A stretch of 64,000 bases of DNA from Gelatiniphilus marinus (GTDB lineage Bacteria > Bacteroidota > Bacteroidia > Flavobacteriales > Flavobacteriaceae). The notes under the pieces are model-generated. The model did no database searches, was not told the DNA's origin, and saw only the letters and a program-made list of their open reading frames with translations. A program made the translations under genes and the position numbers. Shown one piece after another: positions 55,022 to 63,799 of the stretch. The stretch is taken from assembly GCF_042678305.1 (NCBI RefSeq), contig NZ_JBHUDT010000002.1. One strand, given 5' to 3'. Positions within the stretch are counted from its first letter, which is position 1, and every line of letters starts with the position of its first letter.

Positions 55022-58000
55022 TTAAAATTTAGCAGACACATTAAAAAATACTGTACGCGTTGTTGGTGATGAAAGATATTCAAAACCAGTTGCGTTAGAG
55101 CCTGTAGCAAAAACAGATTCTGGGTCAACACCGTTTAAGTGGCTGGAAATCATCCAAACATTATTAGCCGACACCCCTACTTTTAGCCCTTGGAAAGGGG
55201 TTTTGTCTAGGAAGTTTGATTTAAAGTCGTATGTTAAACTTACGTTTCTTAATCTTACGTGCGTAGCATCATATACATTGGCCTCGTTTATACCTAAATT
55301 ACCAGAGCGTCCTGTAATTGCTGCCCAATAGTTTTGAGGTGTAGCCCCTGTGGTATTTTCGATAAAATTACCTGAGCCATCATCAACAACACCATCAAAT
55401 ACAATATCATTTCTATTTCCATTAATTACTGTTATTGCAGCTAAGCCTGTTTGTTGCATTTCGTGGTTTGTACCAGAGAAAATTTCGCCACCAATGCTTG
55501 CGCTAAATTGCAGGCCTAATGAGAAGTTTTTGTATTTGAATAAATTTGTTAGGCCTAATAAAGCATCTGGTTGTTGTGATCCTAAAACGTGTTTGTCTGT
55601 AGATGGTAGTGGTAAGCCATCGCTATCTACTATTATTCTTCCAAAGTTAGGGTCTGTTTCATCTTCAACTCTTCTGTACTTGGTTCCCCAAATTACACCA
55701 TAGTCGCCTCCTACTTCAGCCAATACAGCTAAATTATCAAATCCTCCTAAGTTAAATTGGGTAACATCTTCAGACAATTCATTAATGGTGTTTTCGTTTT
55801 TAGAGTAGTTAATGTCCATATCCCAAGAAAAGCCATCTTCGTTATCGAATATCTTTGTTTTTAAAGTTAACTCAAAACCTTTGTTTTCTATATCGCCAGC
55901 ATTAATGATTTTACTGTTAAAGCCACTTAAAGGGTCAAGAGGAATAGGAATTAATTGATTGGTTGCATTAGATTTATAATATGTAAAATCCACGCCGATT
56001 CTGTTGTTTAAAAATCGTGCTTCTAAACCAAATTCGGTTTCTTTTATTAACTCATTAACCACATTAGGGTCAAATAAGGTGTTTCCTGTGGTTGCAGTAG
56101 TGTTTCCAAAAGGGTCGTTACCAATAGAAAAAGCGTTAACCAATCTAAAAGGAGCTAAATCATTACCTACTTCAGCATAAGAGGCTCTAACTTTAGCAAA
56201 GGTTAACCAATTAGGCAGTTCGCCACCTTCTTTAGTTATCATGTCAGAGATAACTAATGAGCCGCTGGCAGAAGGGTAGAAGAACGATCTGTTTTGTTTG
56301 CTTAGAGATGATGTCCAGTCGTTACGTCCTGTAAACTCTAAAAAGGCATAGCCGTCGTAATTTATCTGGAATACACCGTAGGCAGAATTTATCTTTTTAT
56401 TGCTAAACGATTGCGATACCCCTGCTGGATTTACACCATTGTTTAAGCTAAATAAATTGGGCACTACCAAGTTGCCAGAATTACTGCTTATGCCACTTCG
56501 TTCTGTGGACATTAAATTGCCACCAAGGGTTAATGCACCTCCAAATTTACCTAAAATATTATCTTTGGATGCTGTAATTAAAGCACTGTAATTTTGCTCG
56601 ATAAAGGTGTTTTTACCTAAACTGTAACGGCCGGTCTCAGTACTTGGGCTACCCGAGAACACTTTGGTTTCTGTGTTTGTGGTGTATAAATCGGCACCAC
56701 CTTTAATTTCTGCAGTTAGCCAATCGTTAAATTCGTGTTTTAAAGATCCTGTTAACACAAAACGATCTCTAGAATCTTCTTTTAAGTTGTTGTAAACTAA
56801 CCAGTATGGGTTTACTTGAGAGGTGTTGTCGTCATACCATAATTGGTTGCCAAACTCATCAGATCCTTGGTTGGCAGAAAATTTTCTAATATCTAAAGAT
56901 CTAGGGAAATTAACTATGGTGCTGTAAGAGTTAAATGAATTTAAACCATTTCGTGGTCTGTTATTAGCTGTGGTTTTATTGTATTGTACCTTAGTGTCTA
57001 AGGTCCAGTTTTTAGTTTCGCCAAATTTTGAAACTCCTCTTGCGATTAGGTTTAAGCGTTCTAAAGTCGCTCCAGGAATGTTACTGTCGTCTTTTAGGTA
57101 ATTAGCAGAGGTATATAAAGACGTGCCATCACTTACTTGGTTTTGAAACGAAAGGCTATGGTTTTGGCTAAAACCGCTTTTGTAGAAGTTGTCAATGTTG
57201 TTGTAGGCGTTAAAAACAACATCGCCATTTACAGGCCCTGTTTCTGTTTGCCCTGCAATTCTTGGCCCCCAGCTGGAACCGCTTAGCTCATCATATACGC
57301 CTACAGAACCTTGTCCAAAATCACTTTGTAAATCTGGTGTTAAGAATATGGTTTGAAAGCCTGTAGTTACCGAATAGGAAATTCCAAGTCCTTTTTGAGC
57401 TTTACCCGTTTTGGTGGTAATTAAAATAACACCATTACCTGCACGAGAACCATACAAGGCAGCAGCAGATGCTCCTTTAAGTACCGATAAGGTTTCAATA
57501 TCGTCTGGATTTATATCGGCTAGACCGTTACCAAAATCTTCACCAGGGTTGAAGAAGGAGTTGTTTGATGCACCAGTAAAGTTATCCAAAGGCACGCCAT
57601 CGACAACTATTAGTGGTTGGTTGTCTCCTGTTAGAGAGCTAAAGCCTCGAAGTACAATTTTAGAAGACCCTGCAGGACCTCCACTACCTTTAATAACTTG
57701 CAGGCCAGTGATTTTACCGGATAAAGCATTAACCATATTTGGTTCTCTTGCCTCGGCTACTGAGGCTCCTTTGATTTCCTGAACGGAGTACCCTAAAGAT
57801 TTACGTTCTCTTTTAATACCAAGGGCAGTTACAACTACTTCGTCCAATTGGCTAGCATCTTCTTCTAAAGCCACGTTAATTGTTGTTTGGTTGTTTACAG
57901 CTACCTCTTGGTTGGTATAGCCAATATAGGAAACCACCAAAATAGCAGTAGAGCTAGAAACGGTAATGCTGTAGTTTCCATCAAAATCTGTAGAGACACC

Positions 58001-58153
58001 ATTAGTTGTGCCTTTTTCAACTACATTTGCTCCACCAAGTGGAATTCCAGTTGCACTATCTGTAACAGTGCCTGTAATAGTGTTTTGGGCTTGAATACTT
58101 TGCATGCTAAACAAGCAAAGCACAAACATTAGATTTAGTAATTTTTGAATCAT
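55022..58153 (-). CDS. SusC/RagA family TonB-dependent outer membrane transporter, module 2
   Basis: 1043 residues. Signal peptide ends near SIQAQ, then the carboxypeptidase-like domain (GTVTDSATGIPLGGANVVEK), TonB region (QLDEVVVTALGIKRERKSLG), plug with SusC signature (SVLKGASAAALYGSRAGNGV near 226) and a barrel ending in Phe (FFNVSAKF). It is distinct in sequence from the module 1 SusC. It is transcribed divergently from the LacI regulator. Confidence 0.94.
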   Translation of the reverse strand: MIQKLLNLMFVLCLFSMQSIQAQNTITGTVTDSATGIPLGGANVVEKGTTNGVSTDFDGNYSITVSSSTAILVVSYIGYTNQEVAVNNQTTINVALEEDASQLDEVVVTALGIKRERKSLGYSVQEIKGASVAEAREPNMVNALSGKITGLQVIKGSGGPAGSSKIVLRGFSSLTGDNQPLIVVDGVPLDNFTGASNNSFFNPGEDFGNGLADINPDDIETLSVLKGASAAALYGSRAGNGVILITTKTGKAQKGLGISYSVTTGFQTIFLTPDLQSDFGQGSVGVYDELSGSSWGPRIAGQTETGPVNGDVVFNAYNNIDNFYKSGFSQNHSLSFQNQVSDGTSLYTSANYLKDDSNIPGATLERLNLIARGVSKFGETKNWTLDTKVQYNKTTANNRPRNGLNSFNSYSTIVNFPRSLDIRKFSANQGSDEFGNQLWYDDNTSQVNPYWLVYNNLKEDSRDRFVLTGSLKHEFNDWLTAEIKGGADLYTTNTETKVFSGSPSTETGRYSLGKNTFIEQNYSALITASKDNILGKFGGALTLGGNLMSTERSGISSNSGNLVVPNLFSLNNGVNPAGVSQSFSNKKINSAYGVFQINYDGYAFLEFTGRNDWTSSLSKQNRSFFYPSASGSLVISDMITKEGGELPNWLTFAKVRASYAEVGNDLAPFRLVNAFSIGNDPFGNTTATTGNTLFDPNVVNELIKETEFGLEARFLNNRIGVDFTYYKSNATNQLIPIPLDPLSGFNSKIINAGDIENKGFELTLKTKIFDNEDGFSWDMDINYSKNENTINELSEDVTQFNLGGFDNLAVLAEVGGDYGVIWGTKYRRVEDETDPNFGRIIVDSDGLPLPSTDKHVLGSQQPDALLGLTNLFKYKNFSLGLQFSASIGGEIFSGTNHEMQQTGLAAITVINGNRNDIVFDGVVDDGSGNFIENTTGATPQNYWAAITGRSGNLGINEANVYDATHVRLRNVSLTYDFKSNFLDKTPFQGLKVGVSANNVWMISSHLNGVDPESVFATGSNATGFEYLSSPTTRTVFFNVSAKF

Positions 58154-58734
58154 AATTTTTTTTTGATTTAGTTTTTAATTCTGATTGCTTCAAGACATCT
58201 TCTTGAGGGGATTAATTTAGTTTAAGTGTTTTTGTTATTATCATTTTTGTACATAGTTTTGGATGTTTAGTTTAAAAATTAATGAATATGCAAAATATTT
58301 AATTATAATCTTGATATAAAAAATAATATATATACAACATATATTTAATGACGAACAACTACTAACGGCCTATTAAAGGTATTAAAAAAGTTATGTGTAA
58401 GAGCACAATTTAAATCAAGTAAACAATAGCAATTCGGTACTTGTAAATCAATACAAATCTGAGTTTTAAAAATACTAATATAAAAACAAACCCAATAAAA
58501 AAAACAACTTTTTTAGTTAAATTTTTTAGTAACTTGCTACATTGTTGTTTCGCATAAACAAATAAAACCCTAAATTGTCCTTTAACTTAATATTAAGCTA
58601 AACCCCTGATTTTTTATAATAAGTACAGGGTTTAAAACAAACCCTAGATATTATTTAACTAACTTTAGGCCTATTAGCTATGGCATTATGTAATTTTGTA
58701 AATTGCGTGCTTTTAAAATAAACTTTTAACATCT
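58154..58734. other. Divergent regulatory region between susC (module 2) and lacI
   Basis: 581 nt, AT-rich, without a gene. TAATTTTG at 58691-58698 is an exact TAnnTTTG box 36 nt before lacI. I find no exact box for susC; its leader may be long. No convincing LacI operator palindrome was spotted, though several AT-rich dyads exist. Confidence 0.45.
58691..58698 (+). promoter_or_regulatory. lacI -7 promoter element (TAATTTTG)
   Basis: Exact TAnnTTTG match 36 nt before the start codon, a normal leader length. The upstream box is weak (tttag about 22 nt before). Confidence 0.45.
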
Positions 58735-59742
58735 ATGGTTACTTTAAAACAATTGGCAAAAGAGTTAAATGTTTCTATATCTACGGTTTCAAAAGCATTA
58801 AACAATAGCGATGAAATAGGAGAAGAAACCATAAAGCGGGTTAAAGAACTCGCCAATTTGTACAACTACAAACCCAATAAGGTAGCTTTAAGCTTAAAAC
58901 AAAACCGCACCAACACCATAGGTGTAATTATACCAGACATACTCAACCATTTTTTAGCCAAGGTTTTGTTTGGCATAGAGCGCGAGGCGGCACAGCACGG
59001 TTATAACATAATGACCTGTATTTCTAACGAATCTTTAAAAAAGGAAAAAGAGAGCCTACAATTACTAGCCAACGGAAGCGTTGATGGCTTTATACTCTGT
59101 TTATCTGAAGAAACACAAATAAAAAACGAAATCGATCATTTTAAACAAACCATAAGCCAAGGCCTGCCCATAGTAATGTTTGATAGAGTGGCACACGATG
59201 TTATGTGCGATAAGGTAATTGTAGATGATTTCGATGCTACTTATAGGGCCACCAAAAACCTGCTTAACGAAGGCAGAAAGCAATTGGCGTTTATTAGCAA
59301 TATTTACGATTTAAGTGTAGGTAAGCTAAGGGAACGGGGTTACCAAAAAGCTATTTTAGAAAACCCAGAGCTAAAACCAGTTGTGCTAAATTTAACAAAA
59401 GAAGACAACCCCCAAGAAACTATTATGGCATTTATGAAACATCATAAAAACATTGATGCCGTAATTGCAGCCGATAGCGCTTCTGGGGTTATAGCCATTA
59501 ATGCCGCCGTTTCATTTGGACTTAAAGTACCAAGAGACATCTCTGTAGTTGGTTTTGCTAGCCAATCGGTCTCCTACCATTCCCTGCCTAGGCTAACCAC
59601 TATTAGGCAACATGCCAAAGAAATTGGTGCAAATGCTGCACAAATGCTAATTAAAAGAATGCAGAACCTAAATGCAGGCCATTACGATTTTAAAACAAAA
59701 ATAGTAAAAACAAGCTTGGTTGAAAACGGTTCTACTTTGTAA
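58735..59742 (+). CDS. LacI-family transcriptional regulator
   Basis: 335 residues. N-terminal helix-turn-helix MVTLKQLAKELNVSISTVSK with the hinge helix NKVALSLKQNRT near residues 44-55. The periplasmic-binding-protein-like effector domain follows (TIGVIIPDILNHFLAKVLFG, IVMFDRVAHD, VIAADSASGVIAI). Divergence from the module 2 SusCD operon suggests that it controls that operon in response to a sugar or related ligand. The LacI family usually binds palindromic operators; none is certain here. Confidence 0.93.
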   Translation: MVTLKQLAKELNVSISTVSKALNNSDEIGEETIKRVKELANLYNYKPNKVALSLKQNRTNTIGVIIPDILNHFLAKVLFGIEREAAQHGYNIMTCISNESLKKEKESLQLLANGSVDGFILCLSEETQIKNEIDHFKQTISQGLPIVMFDRVAHDVMCDKVIVDDFDATYRATKNLLNEGRKQLAFISNIYDLSVGKLRERGYQKAILENPELKPVVLNLTKEDNPQETIMAFMKHHKNIDAVIAADSASGVIAINAAVSFGLKVPRDISVVGFASQSVSYHSLPRLTTIRQHAKEIGANAAQMLIKRMQNLNAGHYDFKTKIVKTSLVENGSTL

Positions 59743-60098
59743 GTTTTTAACAAAGAATTATTGGTAAAATTCACGTATTTTATGTATTTAATCGGTTAAA
59801 AATGTATTTTGTCGATTTTATTTCTTTTATCAAGTAGTTTAAAGCTACATTAGCTTTCCTTAATTAGCGCACCCATAATCTCCCTCAGCTAATTAAAGTT
59901 TAATTAATCCATTCTTAGGGCTTTTTTAGCCTTCTCCCTCGTAGCAAATATAAAATCTATACGGCTTTAACGTATTCGATTTTAAGTTATTAATCCATTT
60001 TCCCTAGTTAAAGGATTTTGATTTTTTAGTCAAAAACCTTCGATAAGATTTTAATATTAATAGTGAAAAATAAATTTTAACCTAAAATCAAATTAATT
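59743..60098. other. Intergenic region upstream of the small lipoprotein gene
   Basis: 356 nt with no gene. It contains a dyad TTTTGA-ttttttag-TCAAAA near 60018-60037 and a TATATTTG box on the minus strand (59952-59945) with no gene to serve. No exact plus-strand TAnnTTTG box is seen. Confidence 0.4.
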
Positions 60099-60245
60099 AT
60101 GAAAGCTTTAAAAATTACTTTATTATTGGCATTACTTGTAACTGTATTCGCATCTTGTACAAAACAAGATTTAAACGAAGATGATGTTTTGTCCTCACCG
60201 GAAACCGAAGAGACATTGTTTACTGGCGGTAGCGGTCAAGACTAA
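60099..60245 (+). CDS. Small lipoprotein, 48 residues
   Basis: This short ORF reads MKALKITLLLALLVTVFASC at the N-terminus, a strong lipoprotein signal (Cys20). It is followed by an acidic 28-residue tail starting TKQDLNEDDV and ending TGGSGQD. It has its own strong terminator and lies 111 nt before a TPR histidine kinase. The length and fit of the signal peptide support a real gene. Its function is unknown. A secreted or anchored peptide sensed by, or controlled by, the adjacent two-component system is a reasonable guess. Confidence 0.75.
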   Translation: MKALKITLLLALLVTVFASCTKQDLNEDDVLSSPETEETLFTGGSGQD

Positions 60246-60271
60246 ATGTAACAATATCACAAAAAAAAAGT

Positions 60272-60309
60272 AAAGTCCCCAGGCAAATAGCTTGGGGACT
60301 TTTTTTTAG
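60272..60309 (+). terminator. Terminator after the small lipoprotein gene
   Basis: AAGTCCCC and GGGGACTT (60273-60280 and 60294-60301) form a strong stem followed by a T run. It separates the lipoprotein gene from the kinase gene. Confidence 0.85.
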
Positions 60310-60356
60310 TGAAAATTATAGATACATTTGAATAATAGCAAAAACCTTCGTGTAAT

Positions 60357-62189
60357 TTGAAATATAGATTATTTTTTGTTGTCGTATTCATTTGTTTAGT
60401 AAAAACACATTCGCAAGCCCATAAAAACCTGGGTAAAATAGATTCTATCCAAAACTTTTTGGCAACTGCTAAATTTACAGATTCGGTTTCAAAAGCAAAC
60501 CAGCATTATAAAATAGGGGAACTTTACAGGCACTCGTTGCTAAGCGACAGTGCATATTTTTATTTTCAAAAAGCCGAAAAGGTTTTCAGGAAATTTAATT
60601 ACAGGTACGAAACTGCTATTACCTTGTACGGCATTGCCGTTTGCCAAACCTACGATAAAGATTATACGGGCAGCGAAGTTACTTCTATAGAAGCACTAAG
60701 TATATTAAAACAGCTAAATGCCAATAACGATGTAAAAAAGTACAAAGCTTTTGTACTGAACAATTTAGGAATTGTTTTTGATGAGCTGGAAGAATTTGAT
60801 CAGGCAATCGAGTATTTAGAGCAATCTCTTGATATTAAAAGAAAACTTAAAGGCGATTTTCAAAGGAGCATAGGCTTAACTTTAAACAACATGCTTAAAG
60901 TTTATAGGCGATCTGGACAGTATGATTTGGCCATAGAAAAATACAACGAGATCTTTTCCAACAAAGAATTAATTAACAACCATCCAGACGTTCATGTATT
61001 GGCCTTGGGCAATTATGCAAATACCTTGTACTTGTCGAATAAAACCCAGCAATTGCCTGGGTTGTACCTCAAGGCATTAAGAATTTGCGATAGTATTAAC
61101 AATAGCTACAACTCTATAATTATACTTCAGCACTTGGGCGAATTTTATAACCGTACAGGAAAAAAAGATTCTGCAAGGTATTATGCCTACAAAGCCAAAG
61201 AGATTTCAGAGCAGTACAATAACGACGATTTACTGAAATCGCTTCTGTTGCTATCTAAAATAGAACAGGGTACCATTGCTGCAAAGCACTTGCAAAGTTA
61301 CATAAAGCTTAGCGATAGCCTGCAAAAAAGCGAAAGGGCAAAAAGAGACAAGTTTGCAAGAATACGTTTCGAAACCAACCAAATAGAACAGGAAAATATA
61401 AGAATTGCAAGAGAGCGCCTCTGGCTCTTGATTATTTCAATAACATTAATTATTACCTCTTTTTTAATATATATTGTCGTTAACCAAAGAAACAAAAACA
61501 AAGAATTAAAATTTATACAGCAACAGCAAGAAACCAACGAAGAGATTTACAACCTTATGCTTTCGCAACAAAATAATATTGAAGAAGCCAGAACATTGGA
61601 AAAAAAGCGCATTTCTCAAGAATTGCACGATGGTTTACTGGGCCGCTTGTTTGGTACCCGATTAAGTTTAGATAGCCTAAACATGAATACTACCAATGAG
61701 GCCATAAAAACAAGAAGCCAATACATAAGCGAACTAAAAACCATTGAAGACGATATAAGAAAAGTATCGCACGAACTAAACACAGAGTTTGTCTCGGGCT
61801 CTGGGTTTATAGATATTATTAAAACGCTACTGGAAACCCAAACCAAAGCTTATGGCTTTAATTACAAACTTAAATACCACGATGATATTAATTGGGAAGA
61901 CGTATCAAACAAAACCAAAATACATATCTACAGAATTATACAAGAAGCCTTGCAAAACATTTACAAACATGCCAATGCAACACTTGTAAAAATTAGTTTC
62001 AATGTAAAAAAAAATGTATTTTGCCTAACCATTAGCGATGATGGTTCCGGATTCGATATCAATAAAGCAAAACGAGGTATTGGCTTAAAAAACATTAACT
62101 CTAGGGTTAACGAAATTAACGGCAATTTAATAATAAATTCGCAAACCAACCAGGGCACTACCATAACCATAAAGACAAAATTAGAATAA
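60357..62189 (+). CDS. TPR-containing sensor histidine kinase (HisKA_3 type)
   Basis: 610 residues from a TTG start that directly precedes a signal peptide (KYRLFFVVVFICLVKTHSQA). Periplasmic TPR repeats span about residues 45-330 (LNNLGIVFDELEEFDQAIEY and neighbours). One membrane helix is near 355-375. The HisKA_3 motif is EKKRISQELHDGLLGR with His424, then the ATPase domain (RIIQEALQNIYKHANA, ISDDGSGFD, GIGLKNINSRV). It phosphorylates the LuxR-type regulator encoded 12 nt downstream. Confidence 0.93.
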   Translation: MKYRLFFVVVFICLVKTHSQAHKNLGKIDSIQNFLATAKFTDSVSKANQHYKIGELYRHSLLSDSAYFYFQKAEKVFRKFNYRYETAITLYGIAVCQTYDKDYTGSEVTSIEALSILKQLNANNDVKKYKAFVLNNLGIVFDELEEFDQAIEYLEQSLDIKRKLKGDFQRSIGLTLNNMLKVYRRSGQYDLAIEKYNEIFSNKELINNHPDVHVLALGNYANTLYLSNKTQQLPGLYLKALRICDSINNSYNSIIILQHLGEFYNRTGKKDSARYYAYKAKEISEQYNNDDLLKSLLLLSKIEQGTIAAKHLQSYIKLSDSLQKSERAKRDKFARIRFETNQIEQENIRIARERLWLLIISITLIITSFLIYIVVNQRNKNKELKFIQQQQETNEEIYNLMLSQQNNIEEARTLEKKRISQELHDGLLGRLFGTRLSLDSLNMNTTNEAIKTRSQYISELKTIEDDIRKVSHELNTEFVSGSGFIDIIKTLLETQTKAYGFNYKLKYHDDINWEDVSNKTKIHIYRIIQEALQNIYKHANATLVKISFNVKKNVFCLTISDDGSGFDINKAKRGIGLKNINSRVNEINGNLIINSQTNQGTTITIKTKLE

Positions 62190-62201
62190 TTTTTAAAGGA
62201 A

Positions 62202-62876
62202 ATGACCGAGCATATTAAAATATTGATGATTGACGATCACCCTATGATTATTGAAGGCTATCAAAACACCTTGCAATTTACCAAAAAAGAGCATCAAGAG
62301 TTAGCAATCGATATTGCAAACAATTGCGACGAAGCCCTAGACTTTATAAACAAAGCGCTCGAAAAAAACATGCCTTACAATGTTTTGTTTGTAGATATAA
62401 GCTTGCCAGCTTCAGCTGATGGTGCCATGCAATCTGGCGAAGATATAGCAGAATACGCACGCCATACCTTGCCCGGTGCCAAAATTATTATATTAACCAT
62501 GTTCAACGAATCCTTCCGTATCCATAACATTATAAAAACCATAGACCCTGAGGGGTTTTTAATAAAAAGCGATTTAACCTCTAGCGAGCTGGCAAGTGCA
62601 TTTCAGGCAGTGCTTAGCAATCCGCCCTTTTACAGCGGTACCGTAAATAGTTACATTAGAAAAACACTTACCAGCAACAAAGTAATAGACGATAAAAACA
62701 GAAAGATACTCCATTTGCTTTCGCAGGGTGTTAAAACCAAAAACCTTGCAGCCCATTTAGATATTTCATTAAGTGCCGTTGAAAAAAGAAAAAAACAGCT
62801 CCGCGAATTGTTTATGGTTGAAGATGGGCAAGACGAGACTTTAATAATAAATGCCCGAAAAGAGGGTTTTGTGTAG
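62202..62876 (+). CDS. NarL/LuxR-family response regulator
   Basis: 224 residues. Receiver with Asp11-Asp12, phosphoacceptor Asp65 in VLFVDISLPA, and Lys122 in FLIKSD. The LuxR helix-turn-helix lies at about 165-205 (ILHLLSQGVKTKNLAAHLDI, SLSAVEKRKKQLRELF). It is encoded 12 nt after its kinase. Likely targets include the upstream small lipoprotein gene, by proximity only. Confidence 0.93.
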   Translation: MTEHIKILMIDDHPMIIEGYQNTLQFTKKEHQELAIDIANNCDEALDFINKALEKNMPYNVLFVDISLPASADGAMQSGEDIAEYARHTLPGAKIIILTMFNESFRIHNIIKTIDPEGFLIKSDLTSSELASAFQAVLSNPPFYSGTVNSYIRKTLTSNKVIDDKNRKILHLLSQGVKTKNLAAHLDISLSAVEKRKKQLRELFMVEDGQDETLIINARKEGFV

Positions 62877-63098
62877 TATAATATTTTCTTTTTAGTAATC
62901 TTTTACTGTTTACTTAAATTTTATTCAATTTTTTTTTAAGCTGTAAAGCATCGCTATACTTTAATTCTACCATTTACCCGTAAAGTCATTACGGGTTTTC
63001 CGCAGTTTAAAGCCATATCTTATGCCTATCTTTGGTTTATCAACACTTCAAAATTAATTAATCCCTCAATTTTTTTGTTGATAATAGCAATTTACATT

Positions 63099-63129
63099 AA
63101 CCCTGTGGAGGTGAGAGAACCACAGGGTT
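63099..63129. terminator. Bidirectional terminator
   Basis: AACCCTGTGG (63099-63108) and CCACAGGGTT (63120-63129) form a perfect 10-bp stem with an 11-base loop. It lies between the convergent response regulator and DUF456 genes. Confidence 0.7.
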
Positions 63130-63154
63130 CTTCTATTTAATAAGTTGGTTTTTT

Positions 63155-63658
63155 TTAAAACGAAAAAAGAGCACTTTTATAATCCCATAAAATGCCAATA
63201 AACAATCCTAAATAAATTATTGCCACTATAAACTTTATAAAAGTTGAAGTTAAAAACCCGATAAACGAACCCAAGGCTGCTTTAAAAGCTGTTTTAGAGT
63301 CGGCATTATTTAATAGTTCACCTATAAGCGCACCAACAAAAGGGCCAATAATTATTCCACCCGGTATAGGGGCAATTAACCCAACAATCAATCCTAAAGT
63401 AGTACCAATCATTCCAGATCGTGTCCCTCCAAAGCGTTTTGTGCCAATGGCTGGTATTATATAATCCAATACCCAAATTAATACGGCAATTACCAAAGTT
63501 ATAAGCAAGAACCACTTATCCATGGGTACAGCATCTGTAAAATGCAGAATTAAAAGCCCAATCCAACTAGTAAGTGGTCCGGGTAAAACAGGTAAAAAAC
63601 TACCAATAATGCCTAAAAGCATAATGAGAGCAGCAATGATGATTAAAATAATATCCAT
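63155..63658 (-). CDS. DUF456 family membrane protein
   Basis: 167 residues with about four to five membrane segments. The N-terminus IAALIMLLGIIGSFLPVLPG and the Gly-rich LIAPIPGGIIIGPFVGALIG match DUF456. The family is of unknown function and occurs widely. It is divergent from the BlaI-type gene. Confidence 0.9.
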   Translation of the reverse strand: MDIILIIIAALIMLLGIIGSFLPVLPGPLTSWIGLLILHFTDAVPMDKWFLLITLVIAVLIWVLDYIIPAIGTKRFGGTRSGMIGTTLGLIVGLIAPIPGGIIIGPFVGALIGELLNNADSKTAFKAALGSFIGFLTSTFIKFIVAIIYLGLFIGILWDYKSALFSF

Positions 63659-63728
63659 ATATATGTTTAAGTTATACTATAGATAAGACTAAAAATCATG
63701 CCAAATGTTACAATTTTTAACTATAAAA

Positions 63729-63780
63729 TTAGTTCGAACTAATTTTTTAGTTATATTTGTTTAACTAAGAGTTTAGTTTA
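63729..63780 (+). promoter_or_regulatory. BlaI-type operator/promoter region
   Basis: A perfect 14-bp palindrome TTAGTTCGAACTAA (63729-63742) overlaps the expected upstream promoter position. TATATTTG (63752-63759) is an exact -7 box, flanked by TTAGTTA (63747-63753) and TAACTAA (63762-63768) as a second dyad. A further TTTAGTTTA follows. Repressor binding to such dyads would block transcription of the gene that starts at 63800. Confidence 0.6.
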
Positions 63781-63799
63781 ATAATGAAATTAGATAAAA

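Noticed and set aside
59945..59952. Minus-strand TATATTTG promoter box
   Set aside because: There is no gene on that strand to serve and no -33 box, so likely chance in AT-rich DNA.
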